Assembly (NCBI GenBank): GCA_009823505.1
Contig: VZQC01008082.1
Coordinates: 778,761 to 842,760 of the forward strand
Reading direction: 5' to 3'
Source of the DNA: Rhizomys pruinosus
Taxonomy: Eukaryota > Chordata > Mammalia > Rodentia > Spalacidae
Length of the DNA: 64,000 nt
Shown here piece by piece: positions 32,425-42,545 of this stretch; positions within the stretch are counted from its first letter, which is position 1; each line of letters begins with the position of its first letter. The notes beneath the pieces were generated by a model. The model saw only the letters and a program-made list of their open reading frames with translations, did no database searches and was not told where the DNA came from. Position numbers and translations under genes: made by a program.

Positions 32425-32840
32425 AAAAAAATATTATTTATTTATTTATTTATTATTATTATTATTATTTTGGTCTTTTTCGAGACAGGGTCTCCCTGTA
32501 GCCCCAGCTGTCCTGGAACTCACTCTGTAGACCAGGCTGGCCTTGAACTCACAAAGATCCACCTGCCTCTGCCTCCCAAGTGCTAGGATTAAAGGCGTGC
32601 ACCACCATGCCCGGCTTATTTACTTATTATTTTTATTTTATGTGTATGAGTATATTGCCTGCATGTACGTAAGTGCACTTGTGTCATGCAATGCCATGGA
32701 AGGTCAGAAGAAGGCATTGGATTCCCTGGAACTGGAGTTACGGTCTATTGTTAGCCAACAGTAGGTGCTGGGAATCGAACCCAGGTCCTCTGTAAGAGCA
32801 GTCAGTACTCTTAACTGCTGAGCCATCTTTCCAGTCCCCC
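32425..32840 (-). mobile_element. B2 SINE with nested B1, directly after exon 3
   Basis: B2 (-) tail, B1 (-) about 32440-32617 ('gagacagggtctccctgtag' to 'accatgcccggct'), then the B2 body 32618-32840 ('tatgtgtatgagtatattgc' to 'gccatctttccagtcccc'). Confidence 0.9.
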
Positions 32841-32865
32841 AATGTGTAAGCCTTTTTCAAAAGAT

Positions 32866-32988
32866 GTTTTTTTGGGACAGGATCTTGTATAAACTAGGCT
32901 GGCCTTGAACTTAACTGTATAACTGAGGAATACCTTGAACTCATGATCCTTAAGTGCTGGGATCACAGGCATGCTACCACATCCAGCA
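32866..32988 (-). mobile_element. B1 SINE, old
   Basis: 'gggacaggatcttgtataaa' to 'ctaccacatccagc'. Confidence 0.7.
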
Positions 32989-33108
32989 ACCCTCACTTTA
33001 TTAGACATCAAGAGACCCTTCCTAAGTGTCTAGGGGCTAGCCTAACCCAGGGCACATGTAGGCAGAGAAAAACAATAGTGATGAATTTTTTTTTTTTAGT
33101 GATGAATT

Positions 33109-33147
33109 TTATATATAGAATATATATATATATATATATATATATAA
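33109..33147 (+). repeat. (AT)n microsatellite
   Basis: About 15 uninterrupted TA units. Confidence 0.95.
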
Positions 33148-33221
33148 TTGGTTTATAGGATGTATGTGTGTGTCTCCAAAGGGCAAGTGATTGAGTGTCT
33201 GAAAAGAACAATACATGAGAC

Positions 33222-33374
33222 TTTTTTTTTTGGTCTTTTCAAGACAAGGTCTCCCTGTAGCCCCAGCTGTCCTGGAACTCACTCTGTAGACCAGGCTGGC
33301 CTTGAACTCACAGAGATCCGCCTGCCTCTGCCTCCCAAGTGCTAGGATTAAAGGCATGTGCCACCACACCTGGC
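33222..33374 (-). mobile_element. B1 SINE
   Basis: 'gtcttttcaagacaaggtct' to 'ccaccacacctggca', flanked by atgagact. Confidence 0.9.
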
Positions 33375-33574
33375 AAATGAGACTATTTTTATGGTCACTA
33401 TGGGACAGATTCCTGAAGAAAATAATCAGAAACCATTTGGAAGGGAGAAGGTACTCAGAAAACACAATAGCAAAGTGGCACAAGTGAGTTCTTCCTTACC
33501 CCTAATAAATATATCTAAGTGGGTTAAATTATCTTAGTAATATTCAGATATTGGCTGTTTGGAATAAATAGCCA

Positions 33575-33708
33575 TGATTACCAGCATCCATATTTGATAG
33601 CTAACAACTGCTTATAACTCCAATTTCAAGGGAATCCAATGCACTCCTCTGGCTTCCCTGGGCACTTGCACACATGTGCACATTCCCATTCATAGGCACA
33701 CACATATG
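33575..33708 (+). mobile_element. B2/B3 SINE, diverged 3' part
   Basis: 'gctaacaactgcttataact' and 'cacacatgtgcacattccca'. Confidence 0.6.
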
Positions 33709-33919
33709 GAGGGAAGGTGTGACTGTACTAATATCAGAAAAAATAGGCTTAAATCAAAAAAGATTACAAGTGATTATATATGTAACTATATTGGTAAGAA
33801 GATATAACAAGTATAAACATGTGCAAATGACAAAAGAGCCTCAAAATATAGGAAACAAGATTGACAGAACTGAAGGGAGAAATAGGCAGTTCTACAGTAG
33901 TAGTTGGAGAATTCAACAT

Positions 33920-34028
33920 TTTTTTTTATTTTTAGACAGGGTCTGCCTTTAGTCCCAGCTGGCCTGGAGCTCACTCTGTGTACCAGGCTGGCTTTTAACT
34001 CACAGAGCTTGTGACACCACACCCGGCA
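33920..34028 (-). mobile_element. B1 SINE with TSD, internally deleted
   Basis: 'tagacagggtctgcctttag' to 'gacaccacacccggca'. TSD gaattcaacattt. Confidence 0.85.
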
Positions 34029-34184
34029 AGAATTCAACATTTCACTTTCAGTAATGGATGGAGATGTTAAACAGAAGCAATTTCATTTGTGTTGAATAAT
34101 AAGTCATTGGTAGTGTGCTTGCCTAGTGTGATCAAAGCCTTGGCTTCCATCTCTAGCACCACAGGAAAAGAAATCCTATCCCGT

Positions 34185-34500
34185 GCTATTGAAACCTTGA
34201 AGACATTATGCTAAGTAAGATGAGGCAGTCAGAAAGAGATGGTCCTGTATGGGGAGTCACTTATGTAAGGTAGTCAGATTCACAGAACAAAGTGGAATGG
34301 TTGCCAGGAGCTGTGAGAGAGACAAATGGGAGCTTTTGTTTAATGAATAGAGTTCTGTCATGTTAGAGTAAAATGCTCTGGATATTTGTTTTATAGCATT
34401 TTGAATGTACTTTGCACTACTGAACTGTACATTCAAAAATTACAAAGATGGTAATATTCATGCTATTTTTTTTTACCACAGTTAAAATAAGTTAAAAAAT
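34185..34500 (+). mobile_element. Old L1M 3'UTR end
   Basis: 'gaagacattatgctaagtaa', 'tggaatggttgccaggagct' and 'gcactactgaactgtacatt' mark the end of an old mammalian L1. Related blocks may lie at 35230-35380 and 35830-36150. Confidence 0.75.
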
Positions 34501-34507
34501 ACGATCA

Positions 34508-34748
34508 TTGGGCTGGAGAGATAGCCTAGCGGTTGGGAGCACCGACTGCTCTTGCAGAGGACCCGGGTTCGATCCCCAGCACCCACATGGCAGCTAAAAA
34601 CCGTCTGTAACTCCAATTCCAGAACTCCAGTTCCAGGGGAATCTGAGACCCTCTTCTGACTTCTGTGGCATTGCACGACAGGAGTGCACAAACCTACATG
34701 AAAATAGTACATTCATACACATACAAAAACAAACAAACAAAAAAAAAA
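34508..34748 (+). mobile_element. B2 SINE with TSD
   Basis: 'gggctggagagatagcctag' to an (AAAC)n tail. Flanked by a repeat of 'acgatcat'. Confidence 0.9.
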
Positions 34749-34769
34749 CGATCATAAAAGTGGTCTGTG

Positions 34770-34940
34770 ATAAGCAAGGGTGTGGTGAAACACACCTTTA
34801 ATCCCAGCACTCAGGAGGCAGAGGCAGGCAGATCTCTGAGTTCAAGGCCAAACTGGTCTATGTAGCAAGCTTCAGGCCAGCTGGGACTAAAGGGAGACCC
34901 TGTCTCAAGAAGACCAAAACAAACAAACAAACAAACAAAC
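34770..34940 (+). mobile_element. B1 SINE
   Basis: 'gcaagggtgtggtgaaacac' to an (AAAC)n tail. Confidence 0.87.
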
Positions 34941-35382
34941 AGAAAGAAAAGCATATTGGCAAAAAGATTTGGTTTGTTTGATTACATTTAAGGATTTTTT
35001 TTCCTAGAAAAGATACAATATGCGTAGTTAACTAGTAACAGAAAGAAATGAGTAATATTTTAACCTGAGAATAGATTAATACCTAGACTGTACAAGGGCG
35101 ATCCTATGGACTGAGTAGGTCAGTGGTAGAGTGCTTGTGCTTGTGCTTGTGCATGTGGCTCTGGGCTTACCTGTTAGTAGTACAAAGCAACAACAAAATT
35201 AAAAGAAAGGAATTCCTTCAAATCAACAAAACACAGTGCCTAATATGAAGTGGGCAAGAGATGAACAGTTCATAGGAGAGAAAGCCCAGACGTCTCGAGG
35301 GAAGTCATTGGTCTCAAAAATCCCCCCCAAAAAAGGGTAAAATTAAGAAATATACATTGAAGCAGTAGCAAGATACTACTTT

Positions 35383-35535
35383 ACAGGCTGGGAATGCAGC
35401 TCAGTGGTAGAGTGCTTGCTGAGGTAAATCCCCAGGACTGCATATACTAGGCTTGATGGCAGGTGCATGTCATCAGCATTTTGGGAGGGGGAGGGAGGGA
35501 GGGAAAGGAGGAAGAGAGGAAAGGGGAAGGCACTT
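35383..35535 (+). mobile_element. B4/RSINE1-like SINE
   Basis: ID-like head 'gctcagtggtagagtgcttg' and a short B1-like part 'ggcttgatggcaggtgcatg', ending in a purine tract. Another ID-like unit lies at 35108-35185 with a (tgcttg)n expansion. Confidence 0.6.
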
Positions 35536-35543
35536 TATTATTA

Positions 35544-35815
35544 GTTTTAATTAATTAATTAAATTTTTTTTGTCTTTTTGAGACAGGGTCTCCCTTTAGT
35601 CCCAGCTGGCCTGGAGCTCACTATGTAGACCAGGCTGGCCTTGAACTCAGAGAGATCTGCCTGCTTCTGCCTCCCGAGTGCTGGGATTAAAGGTGTACAT
35701 CACCATGCCTAGCCTAAGACAGTTCTTAGCCGCCATGTGGGTGCTGGGAATTGAACCCAGGTCCTCTGCAAGAGCAGTCGGCCCTCTTAACCGTTGAGCC
35801 ATCTCTCCAGCCCCT
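35544..35815 (-). mobile_element. B2-B1 composite SINE, copy 3
   Basis: Reversed B1 ending 'atcaccatgcctagcc', then 'taagacagttcttagccgcc' and the rest of the B2 head. Flanks show a slightly diverged TSD (gcactttattatta at 35530, gcactttatattatta at 35824). Confidence 0.84.
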
Positions 35816-36185
35816 GGAAGAAAGCACTTTATATTATTAAAGTGTCAAAAATTAGAAAGCAGAATATTGCAAAGTGCATCAGGGATCAGAGGCAGCAGGA
35901 AGACTTTGTCTTCTGTGGGAGTGGAGACTGGTGTGGGCATTGTACATTCAGGTAGAATGTAACTCATGTCCTGTGTTCCAGAGCAGACATGTGAGAAGGT
36001 GAGAAGGTGTTCCTTTAAGTGTTACTTGGGTAGTATCTGATATGACCTGGAGGCAGTCTGAGTATCTGTCTCTGAGGAGATAAATATATAAATATGACAG
36101 ATAGGTATCAGGAATCACTTGCAGCTAAAAACAACATACCTCTGGTATTACCTCTGGTGATATAAAGTGTAAGAAAGAGAAACAG

Positions 36186-36430
36186 AGGGCTGGAGCAATG
36201 GCCTAGCGGTTAAGAGCGCCGACTGCTCTTGCAGAGGACCCGGGTTCGATCCCCAGCATCCACATGGCGGCCGAGAGTCGTCTGAAACTCCAATTCCAGG
36301 AGAACTCCAGTTCCAGGGGAGTCCGACGCCCTCTTCTGACCTCCGCGGTGTTGCACGTCACGGGTGCACAGACTTGCATGCAAACAATACATTCATACAC
36401 ATACGGAAATAAATAAAATTAAAAAAACAA
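36186..36430 (+). mobile_element. Young B2 SINE
   Basis: 'gggctggagcaatggcctag' to 'acatacggaaataaataaaa'. Nearly identical to the copies at 3968 and 23559. Two 17-bp modules. Confidence 0.93.
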
Positions 36431-36475
36431 AAAAAGAGAGAAACAGAGCACAGTACTAATTAAGAAATTAGCCGG

Positions 36476-36635
36476 AGCCGGGCGTGGTGGCACACGCCTT
36501 TAATCTTAGCGCTCAGGAGGCAGAGGCAGGCAGATCTCTGAGTTCAAGGCCAGCCTGGTGTAGAGGGTGAGCTCCAGGCCAGCTGGGACTAAAGGGAGAC
36601 CCTGTCTCAAAAAAACCAAAAAAAGAAAGAAAGAA
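36476..36635 (+). mobile_element. B1 SINE
   Basis: 'agccgggcgtggtggcacac' to 'gaccctgtctcaaaaaaacc'. Confidence 0.92.
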
Positions 36636-36984
36636 ATTTAAAAATACATAGCAAGTTTGCATAAACAAGCACAAACAAAAGTATGTATAATGCATATTAC
36701 AGTGTCTTTGGGTAAAGAATGGCATGAGAGTCGGAAGGACTTCCTGGAGAGTGCTGTGTAAAGGAGACACACTGGGACTCTTGTTGAGCAACAGAAATAT
36801 GAAGTGTTTTGAGGTTAGCCCTCTGAGGGCCTTCAAAATAATGTTTATGGGATGCCAGAAAAAAGATGGAATTGATAGATAAGGCTCCTATTTCGTTCCG
36901 ACTGAACACGAGTTTCTGTTCTTCACTAGTGCAGGTTGGCGGTTCGGCCCACATGACCATCAACTGGAAAAACACTGCTCCTTT

Positions 36985-37205
36985 TCTCCTAGATGAGGGT
37001 TTCTCAACAGGGATGGTTGGCATGTTAGGCCAAATTACCCTTTGTTTGGGGAAGACTGCTGTATTTTCTGCCAGAGTGTTTACTAGTACCCTAGCTTCTA
37101 CCCAGTATGGACTGACAGCACTTCCCTCAGTAGACATGGGAAGATGTCTCCAGACTTTGCTGTGTGCTCCCTGGGATGCACCATCATCACTGAGAAGCAC
37201 TAGAC
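36985..37205 (+). mobile_element. MER5-like hAT DNA transposon, old
   Basis: Ends resemble inverted partners: 'gggtttctcaacagggatgg' near 36995 and 'actgagaagcacta' near 37192. The middle has 'gatgtctccagactttgctg'. This explains a chance 180-codon open frame at 36866-37408. Confidence 0.6.
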
Positions 37206-37515
37206 CCCAGGAGCTTGACTGTGTGGATCTTCCAGTTCTGAGACAGCTTCCACGCAGGGGTGCTGCCACTGAACTCTGTAACTTAGGCACTCTGTGGAAT
37301 GCTTGCTGTCTGTTATTTAGGAGCCCAAGTCTAGTCTTTACATTTAAAGAAAAGTTAGGTAAAATTAACTTACTTAAAGTAAGAGATCCTACTATTTTCT
37401 ATGTCTAAATTTCAGGTACTGTTTTCTTTACAGTTCCAGTAAGAAAAATGTCTTTAATACTTGTTGTTTACATTTATTTGATAATAATTGTCCTCCCCTT
37501 CAAAAAAAACATAGT
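37206..37515 (+). other. Intron 3 stretch without recognisable feature
   Basis: No gene and no repeat recognised. Confidence 0.5.
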
Positions 37516-37643
37516 GGACTTTTCTTGGCTAGATATGCTCCCAGGGTAGACTGTCTACCAGTATGTGTGATGCCCTGGAGGACTTTTCTTGGCTAGATAT
37601 GCCCCCAGGGTAGACTGTCTACCAGTATGTGTGATGCCCTGGA
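37516..37643 (+). repeat. 64-bp tandem duplication
   Basis: Units 37516-37579 and 37580-37643 differ by one T-to-C change ('tatgctccc' against 'tatgccccc'). Confidence 0.95.
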
Positions 37644-37669
37644 TCCGGCACCACAAAACAAATATAAGA

Positions 37670-37800
37670 CAGTTATGAGGGCAAGGGATATAGTTCAGAA
37701 GAAGAACTATATCCCTTGCCCTAAGAAGAAGAACTATATCCCTTGCCCTAAGAAGAAGAACTCTTGCCTAGCATGTGCAAAGCTTTGGATTTAATGCTTG
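37670..37800 (+). repeat. Fold-back rearranged ID element
   Basis: Perfect 18-bp inverted repeat (37679-37696 and 37704-37721, loop agaagaa) followed by a second direct copy of the right arm (to 37749). It then continues as an ID SINE ('cttgcctagcatgtgcaaag'). Confidence 0.85.
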
Positions 37801-37817
37801 TTTTAAAATATTTGTGG

Positions 37818-38038
37818 GGGGGCTGGAGAGATGGCCTAGCAGTTGGGAGCATCGACTACTCTTGCAGAGGACCTGGGTTCAATCCCCAGCACCCACATGG
37901 CGGCTGAGAACCGTCTGAAACTCCAGTTCCAGGGGATTCCGACACTCTCTTCTGACCTCCGCAGCATTGCATGACATGGGTGCACAAACCTACATGCAAA
38001 CAGTACATTCATACACATAAAAAAATAAATAAAAATAA
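37818..38038 (+). mobile_element. B2 SINE
   Basis: 'ggggctggagagatggccta' to 'ttcatacacataaaaaaata'. Confidence 0.92.
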
Positions 38039-38106
38039 TTAGTTGTGGGCTCTTGCAGATGACCTGGGTTGGATTCCCAGCACCCACATGGGGGCTAAGA
38101 ACTGTT

Positions 38107-38240
38107 ATGATTAAAGGTGTGCACCACTACGCCTGGCTTAAAGACAGTTCTTAGCTGCCATGTGGGTTCTGGGAATTGAACCCCGGTCCTCTGCAAGAGC
38201 AGTCTGAGCTCTTAACTGCTGAGCCATCTCTCCAGCCCCC
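38107..38240 (-). mobile_element. B2-B1 composite SINE, copy 4 (truncated)
   Basis: Only the first 30 bp or so of B1 remains (gattaaaggtgtgcaccac, reversed), joined by 'cctggcttaaagacagttct' to a B2 head. It directly abuts a B2 fragment (38043-38105) in the opposite orientation. Confidence 0.75.
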
Positions 38241-38955
38241 AAACCCTAATTCTAAGTGCTCTTTCCATAGGTTTCTCTCAAAAGCTTTAGGAAAGTCTGC
38301 TTTGAACGCTCCCCAGTTTCCTTTTTAATGACTTTTTCTGAGTTCTTTTCTTGGATCTCAGATTCTTTCATGCTCCTTGTTTAGTTCTTCATTATTCCAC
38401 TTGCCCAGTCCTTCCAGTGTCTCTCCACAAGTGCAGAACGATGGCAGGGAGGCAGAAGATGTGGACTGGAAACGTACTCCAGGTCAGACTTGCTTCTGTA
38501 GTTCAGTTTTCATCATCTGTTCCTATTCTGATATTACTTCTTAGCTCCCTCAGGGATGTTAGGGGAAGGGATAAGTTTATGCCTGGAAAAGCATCTCCCC
38601 TATTTTTAAAGGTCTCTAAGGAGAAGCTTTCATCATTCTGTCTGCTACCAAATATAGTTTCCTTGAAGCCCCACTCCTTGAACACCTGTTCCCTCCTGGG
38701 ATGGTTTAGCACCAAAACCACCTACCTGGGAATCTGTAAGGACCATAGATTGTTTTTTTCCCCCCTCACACTAGGACATTAAAAGGATTACTAGTATATA
38801 GCAACAGAGTGCCGGCTATTATGGTAAAGGATTGTATGTAACCTACTTGCTAGGAGAAAAGAAAAACATCTTCAGAATATCAGTTCCCACTGTGATAGCT
38901 GTCAGCGCCCTCTGAACCTGTCCTCCTCTTGAGGCTCATTTCTCACCTCGCCCTC
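38241..38955 (+). other. Intron 3 stretch without recognisable feature
   Basis: A 143-codon open frame (38351-38782) shows no family resemblance and no support as a gene. Confidence 0.5.
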
Positions 38956-38959
38956 AGAG

Positions 38960-39285
38960 ACTGGTTGTCGACAGGCCGCATTCCCTCATCCCTGGAATAT
39001 TCCTGATCCTCTTTTACATCTCCACTTAGGAGACCATTAAATGGAGATCAGAGGATGCCTACTTCAGGAAGCTTTTCTGGGTTTCCCCATGGAGTAAAGT
39101 TCCTCTCTTCTGTTCACCACCAGGGCTTACTCCATTCCAGAACTTATTCTGAGTTACAGTCAAGTTTTTGTTTCTACTCAATAAGCCTAAGTCCTTGAGG
39201 AAGCTCTATTATTCATGTTGAGTTCCCCAGCCTTAGCACATTGTCCAGGAGGTGTTAATTAAATGGCTGCTGGACTGACAGTTGC
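38960..39285 (+). mobile_element. L2 LINE 3' end, old
   Basis: 'cttcaggaagcttttctggg' and 'ccagccttagcacattgtcc', then 'aggaggtgttaattaaatgg'. Confidence 0.6.
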
Positions 39286-39654
39286 CTGGGGAGGACATGG
39301 CTTAGGAAAGAAAACATGGTTCTAAGTCACAGAGTTGTCCTAAGACACAGGGAGTAAATTTAGTCTGTGCTTTTCTGAAAGATGAGAGTTGGACTCAGAA
39401 ACAGGAGGAAAAGAGACAGTTGGTCAGGTCAGTAGTAAGGAAGAATACTCTAGCATATGTTTGAGTGAGGTTATGGTCTGCCTCCTGTGATATGGATGAC
39501 CATTTGCTAGAGCTGTCCTGCCAGAAAAGTGCCAGTTGTATCTCTGCTCTGTAGAGTAGTAGAGCAATATGTGGTCTTGCTAGCTTGTTGAAATGACTGA
39601 ATATATCGGCTTATTAGGCCTTTAGACAACTCTCTACGTGGCTGAAGGCAATGG

Positions 39655-39873
39655 CTGGGCTTTTTTTAATTTTATGCATATGAATATTTTGCTTGCATAT
39701 GTGTGGATGTACTACATGTGCGCAGTGCCCAAGGAGGCCAGAAGCGGGGATCAGATCCCCTGGAACTTGTAGTTAGGGAGAGTTGTTAGCTGCCATATGG
39801 ATGCTGGGAATTGAACCTGGGTCCTCTGCAAGAACAGCCAGGGCTCCTAACTGCTGAGCCATCTCTCCAGTCT
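39655..39873 (-). mobile_element. B2 SINE
   Basis: 'tgcatatgaatattttgctt' to 'gagccatctctccagtc'. Confidence 0.85.
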
Positions 39874-39879
39874 TGGGTC

Positions 39880-40434
39880 TGGCCAGGCTTTCTTGGAACC
39901 TTCTCTAGGCCCAATGCCCATGCCTACAGCTGTTCCTTATATGATTTTGTTTCCAGGTGTTTTGTAATGCTGACAACTCTTAGGATTAGGCCAGTGTTCT
40001 TTGTACATTTGGTACTTAGACCTGAACCTACAGCCCCAGTGACAGAGCAGAGAGCATTGGAGCCCTGCTTCCTTCATTCTGCCTATTCTTAATTAGGCAG
40101 CCTAAGGTTGCCATGGTTCATTTGGTACTGGCTCTGTTGGCCTATATTCTTGGTTAATTTGTGGACAGCTGAAACCCCTAGGTCTGTTTCACCTGACCTG
40201 CTCTTAAGTCATTCCTTTCTCACCCTGTGGCTGGGTAGTGTGATAGGTTTCTTTGATTCATTTAGGCTTATTAGATCATGAAATACTCCAACTAGAACCC
40301 TAGAAATAATCTTCTTAGTTTTGGGTTCCGTTTTTGTATATTCATGTTCATTGCTTCCCTCTTTGCTCCACTCAACACTAAATGCTATCCGAAATTTGGG
40401 AAGCAGCCCTTTGTTCATACTACTTAGGAAAATA
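39880..40434 (+). other. Intron 3 stretch without recognisable feature
   Basis: No gene and no repeat recognised. Confidence 0.5.
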
Positions 40435-40435
40435 T

Positions 40436-41205
40436 TGAGCTGGGCATGGTGGCACATGGTTTTATTTATTTATTTATTTTTTGGTCTTTTCGAGACAGGG
40501 TCTCTCTGTAGCCCCAGCTGCCCTGGAACTCACTCTGTAGACCAGGCTGGCCTTGAACTCACAAAGATCTGCCTGCCTTTGCCTCCCAATTATTTATTTT
40601 TATTACTTTAAAAAAATTTTTTTATTTATTTTTGTATGTATGAGTGTACTGTCTGCATGTAGGTCTGTGCACCCGTGTCCTGCAATGCCGCGGAGGTCAG
40701 AAGAGGGTGTCGGATTCCCCTGGAACTGGAGTTCTCCTGGAATTGGAGTTACAGATGGTTCTCAGCCACCATATGGGTCCTGGGGATCGAACCCGGGTCC
40801 TCTGCAAGAGCAGTCGGCGCTCTTAACCGCTAGGCTATCTCTCCAGCCCCTATTTATTACTTTTTATGTGTATGAATGTACTGTCTGCATGTAGGTTGGT
40901 GCACCCGTGTTATGCAATGTCTCAGAGGTCAGAAGAGGGCGTCGGATTCCCCTGGAACTGGAGTTAAAGATGCTTCTCAGCTGCCATGTAGGTGTTGGGA
41001 ATCGAACCCTGGTCCTCTGCAAGAGCAGTTGGTGCTCTTAACTGCTGAGCCATCTCTCCAGCCCCTGGCCCACGCCTTTAATCCTAGCACTTGAGAGGCA
41101 GAGGCAGGCAGATCTTTGTGAGTTCAAGGCCAGCCTGGTCTACAGAGTGAGTTCCAGGACAGCTGGGGCTACAGGGAGACCCTGTCTCAAAAAGACAAAA
41201 AACAA
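40436..41205 (+). mobile_element. B1 (+) opened by three later SINEs
   Basis: B1 (+) head 40436-40459 and remainder 41066-41205. Between them: truncated B1 (-) 40460-40589, B2 (-) 40590-40850 and B2 (-) 40851-41065. Confidence 0.82.
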
Positions 41206-41379
41206 AAACAAAAGACAGTTCAGTTAAATGTGGACTAGTTCTTACTGTAAGCATCTAATATCATCTCAACTGTTTAGCCCTGTTGAGCAATAATAGGATG
41301 GTGATAATTCTTTATCTGAGAAGCTAGGATTACCCCTCAGCAAATGTTTCCTGAAATGAGTCTGTGAATTTGTTCTTCA

Positions 41380-41498
41380 GTTTGTTTTGTTTTGAGACAG
41401 GGTCTCTGTAGTCCTGGCTGACCTCAAATTTGGGGCAATCCTGTCTCAGCCTCCCAAGAACCAGGATTAGAAGTGTGTAGCACCCATCCATGCTTGTC
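41380..41498 (-). mobile_element. B1 SINE, old
   Basis: 'gagacagggtctctgtagtc' to 'gtgtgtagcacc'. Confidence 0.72.
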
Positions 41499-41552
41499 TT
41501 TGGTATTTATAGATTGAGGTAGATGAGGAATAACTCTTTTTTAAGATTTATT

Positions 41553-41768
41553 TTGGGGCTGGAGAGATGGCTCAGCGGTTAAGAGCACTGACTGCTCTTG
41601 CAGAGAGCCGGGGTTCGATTCTCAGCACCCACATGGTGGCTAAGAACCATCTTTAACTCCCATTCCAAGGGAATCTGACGCCCTCTTCTGACCTCCGTGG
41701 CATTGCACGACACGGGTATGACAACCTACATGCAGACAGCACAGTCATACACATAAAAAATAATAAAT
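41553..41768 (+). mobile_element. B2 SINE
   Basis: 'ggggctggagagatggctca' to 'gtcatacacataaaaaataa'. Confidence 0.92.
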
Positions 41769-41770
41769 TA

Positions 41771-41935
41771 AGCCAGGTGTAGTGGCACACGCCTTTAATC
41801 TTAGCACTTGGGAGGCAGAGGCAGGCGGATCTTTGTGAGTTCAAGGCCAGCCTGGTCTTCAGAGCAAGTTCCAGGACAGCTGGGGCTACAGAGAGACCTT
41901 GTCTCAAAAAGACCAAAAAAAAAAAAAAAAAACCA
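41771..41935 (+). mobile_element. B1 SINE
   Basis: 'agccaggtgtagtggcacac' to 'ttgtctcaaaaagaccaaaa'. Confidence 0.92.
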
Positions 41936-41959
41936 ATTAATTAAAAAAAAAATTAAAAT

Positions 41960-42178
41960 GGGGGCTGGAGAGATAGCCTAGCGGTTAAGAGCACCGACTG
42001 CTCTTGCAGAGGACCCGGGTTCGATCCCCAGCACCCACATGGTGGCTAAGAACCGTCTGTAACTCCAATTCCAGGAGAACTCCAGTTCCAGGGGAATCCG
42101 ACACCCTCTTCTGACCTCCGCGGCATTGCACGACACGGGTGCACAAACCTACATGCAGACAGTACATTCATACACATA
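41960..42178 (+). mobile_element. Young B2 SINE, host of LTR element copy 2
   Basis: 'ggggctggagagatagccta' to 'acattcatacacata'. The tail resumes at 44072 ('acatacgaaaataaataaaa'). The B2 itself has aattaaaatg on both sides (41951, 44101). Confidence 0.93.
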
Positions 42179-42545
42179 TGTCCTAGTTTGTCTTCCATTG
42201 CTGTGACAAAACACTCTGACCAACACCAACTTGGGGAGGAAAGGGTTTATTCAGCTTACATCTCCCAGGTCACAGATCATCACTTAGGGAGCTCAAGGCA
42301 GGAACTCAGGGCAGGAACCTGGAGGCAGGAGCTGAAGCACAGGCCATGGAGGAGTGATGTTCACTGGCTTGCTCCTGGCTTGCTCTCTGGCTCATGCCCA
42401 GCCTGCCTTCTTATTACTGTCACTGCTCAACAATCAAGACGATACACCACAGATGTGGCCACAGGCCAATTCAATGGAGTAAATTCCCCAATTGAGGCTC
42501 CCTCAACCCAGGTGTGTCAAGTTGACACTAAAGCTATCCAGCACA
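42179..42545 (-). repeat. LTR (3' LTR in element orientation), copy 2
   Basis: 367 bp, TG...CA. It matches 43705-44071 base for base as far as I can read, implying a very recent insertion or later gene conversion. Confidence 0.9.

Noticed and set aside
36866..37408. 180- and 197-codon open frames on both strands
   Set aside because: They overlap a MER5-like DNA transposon and resemble no protein family; codon content is not convincing.
38351..38782. 143-codon open frame
   Set aside because: No similarity recognised, no splice or promoter context; likely chance.
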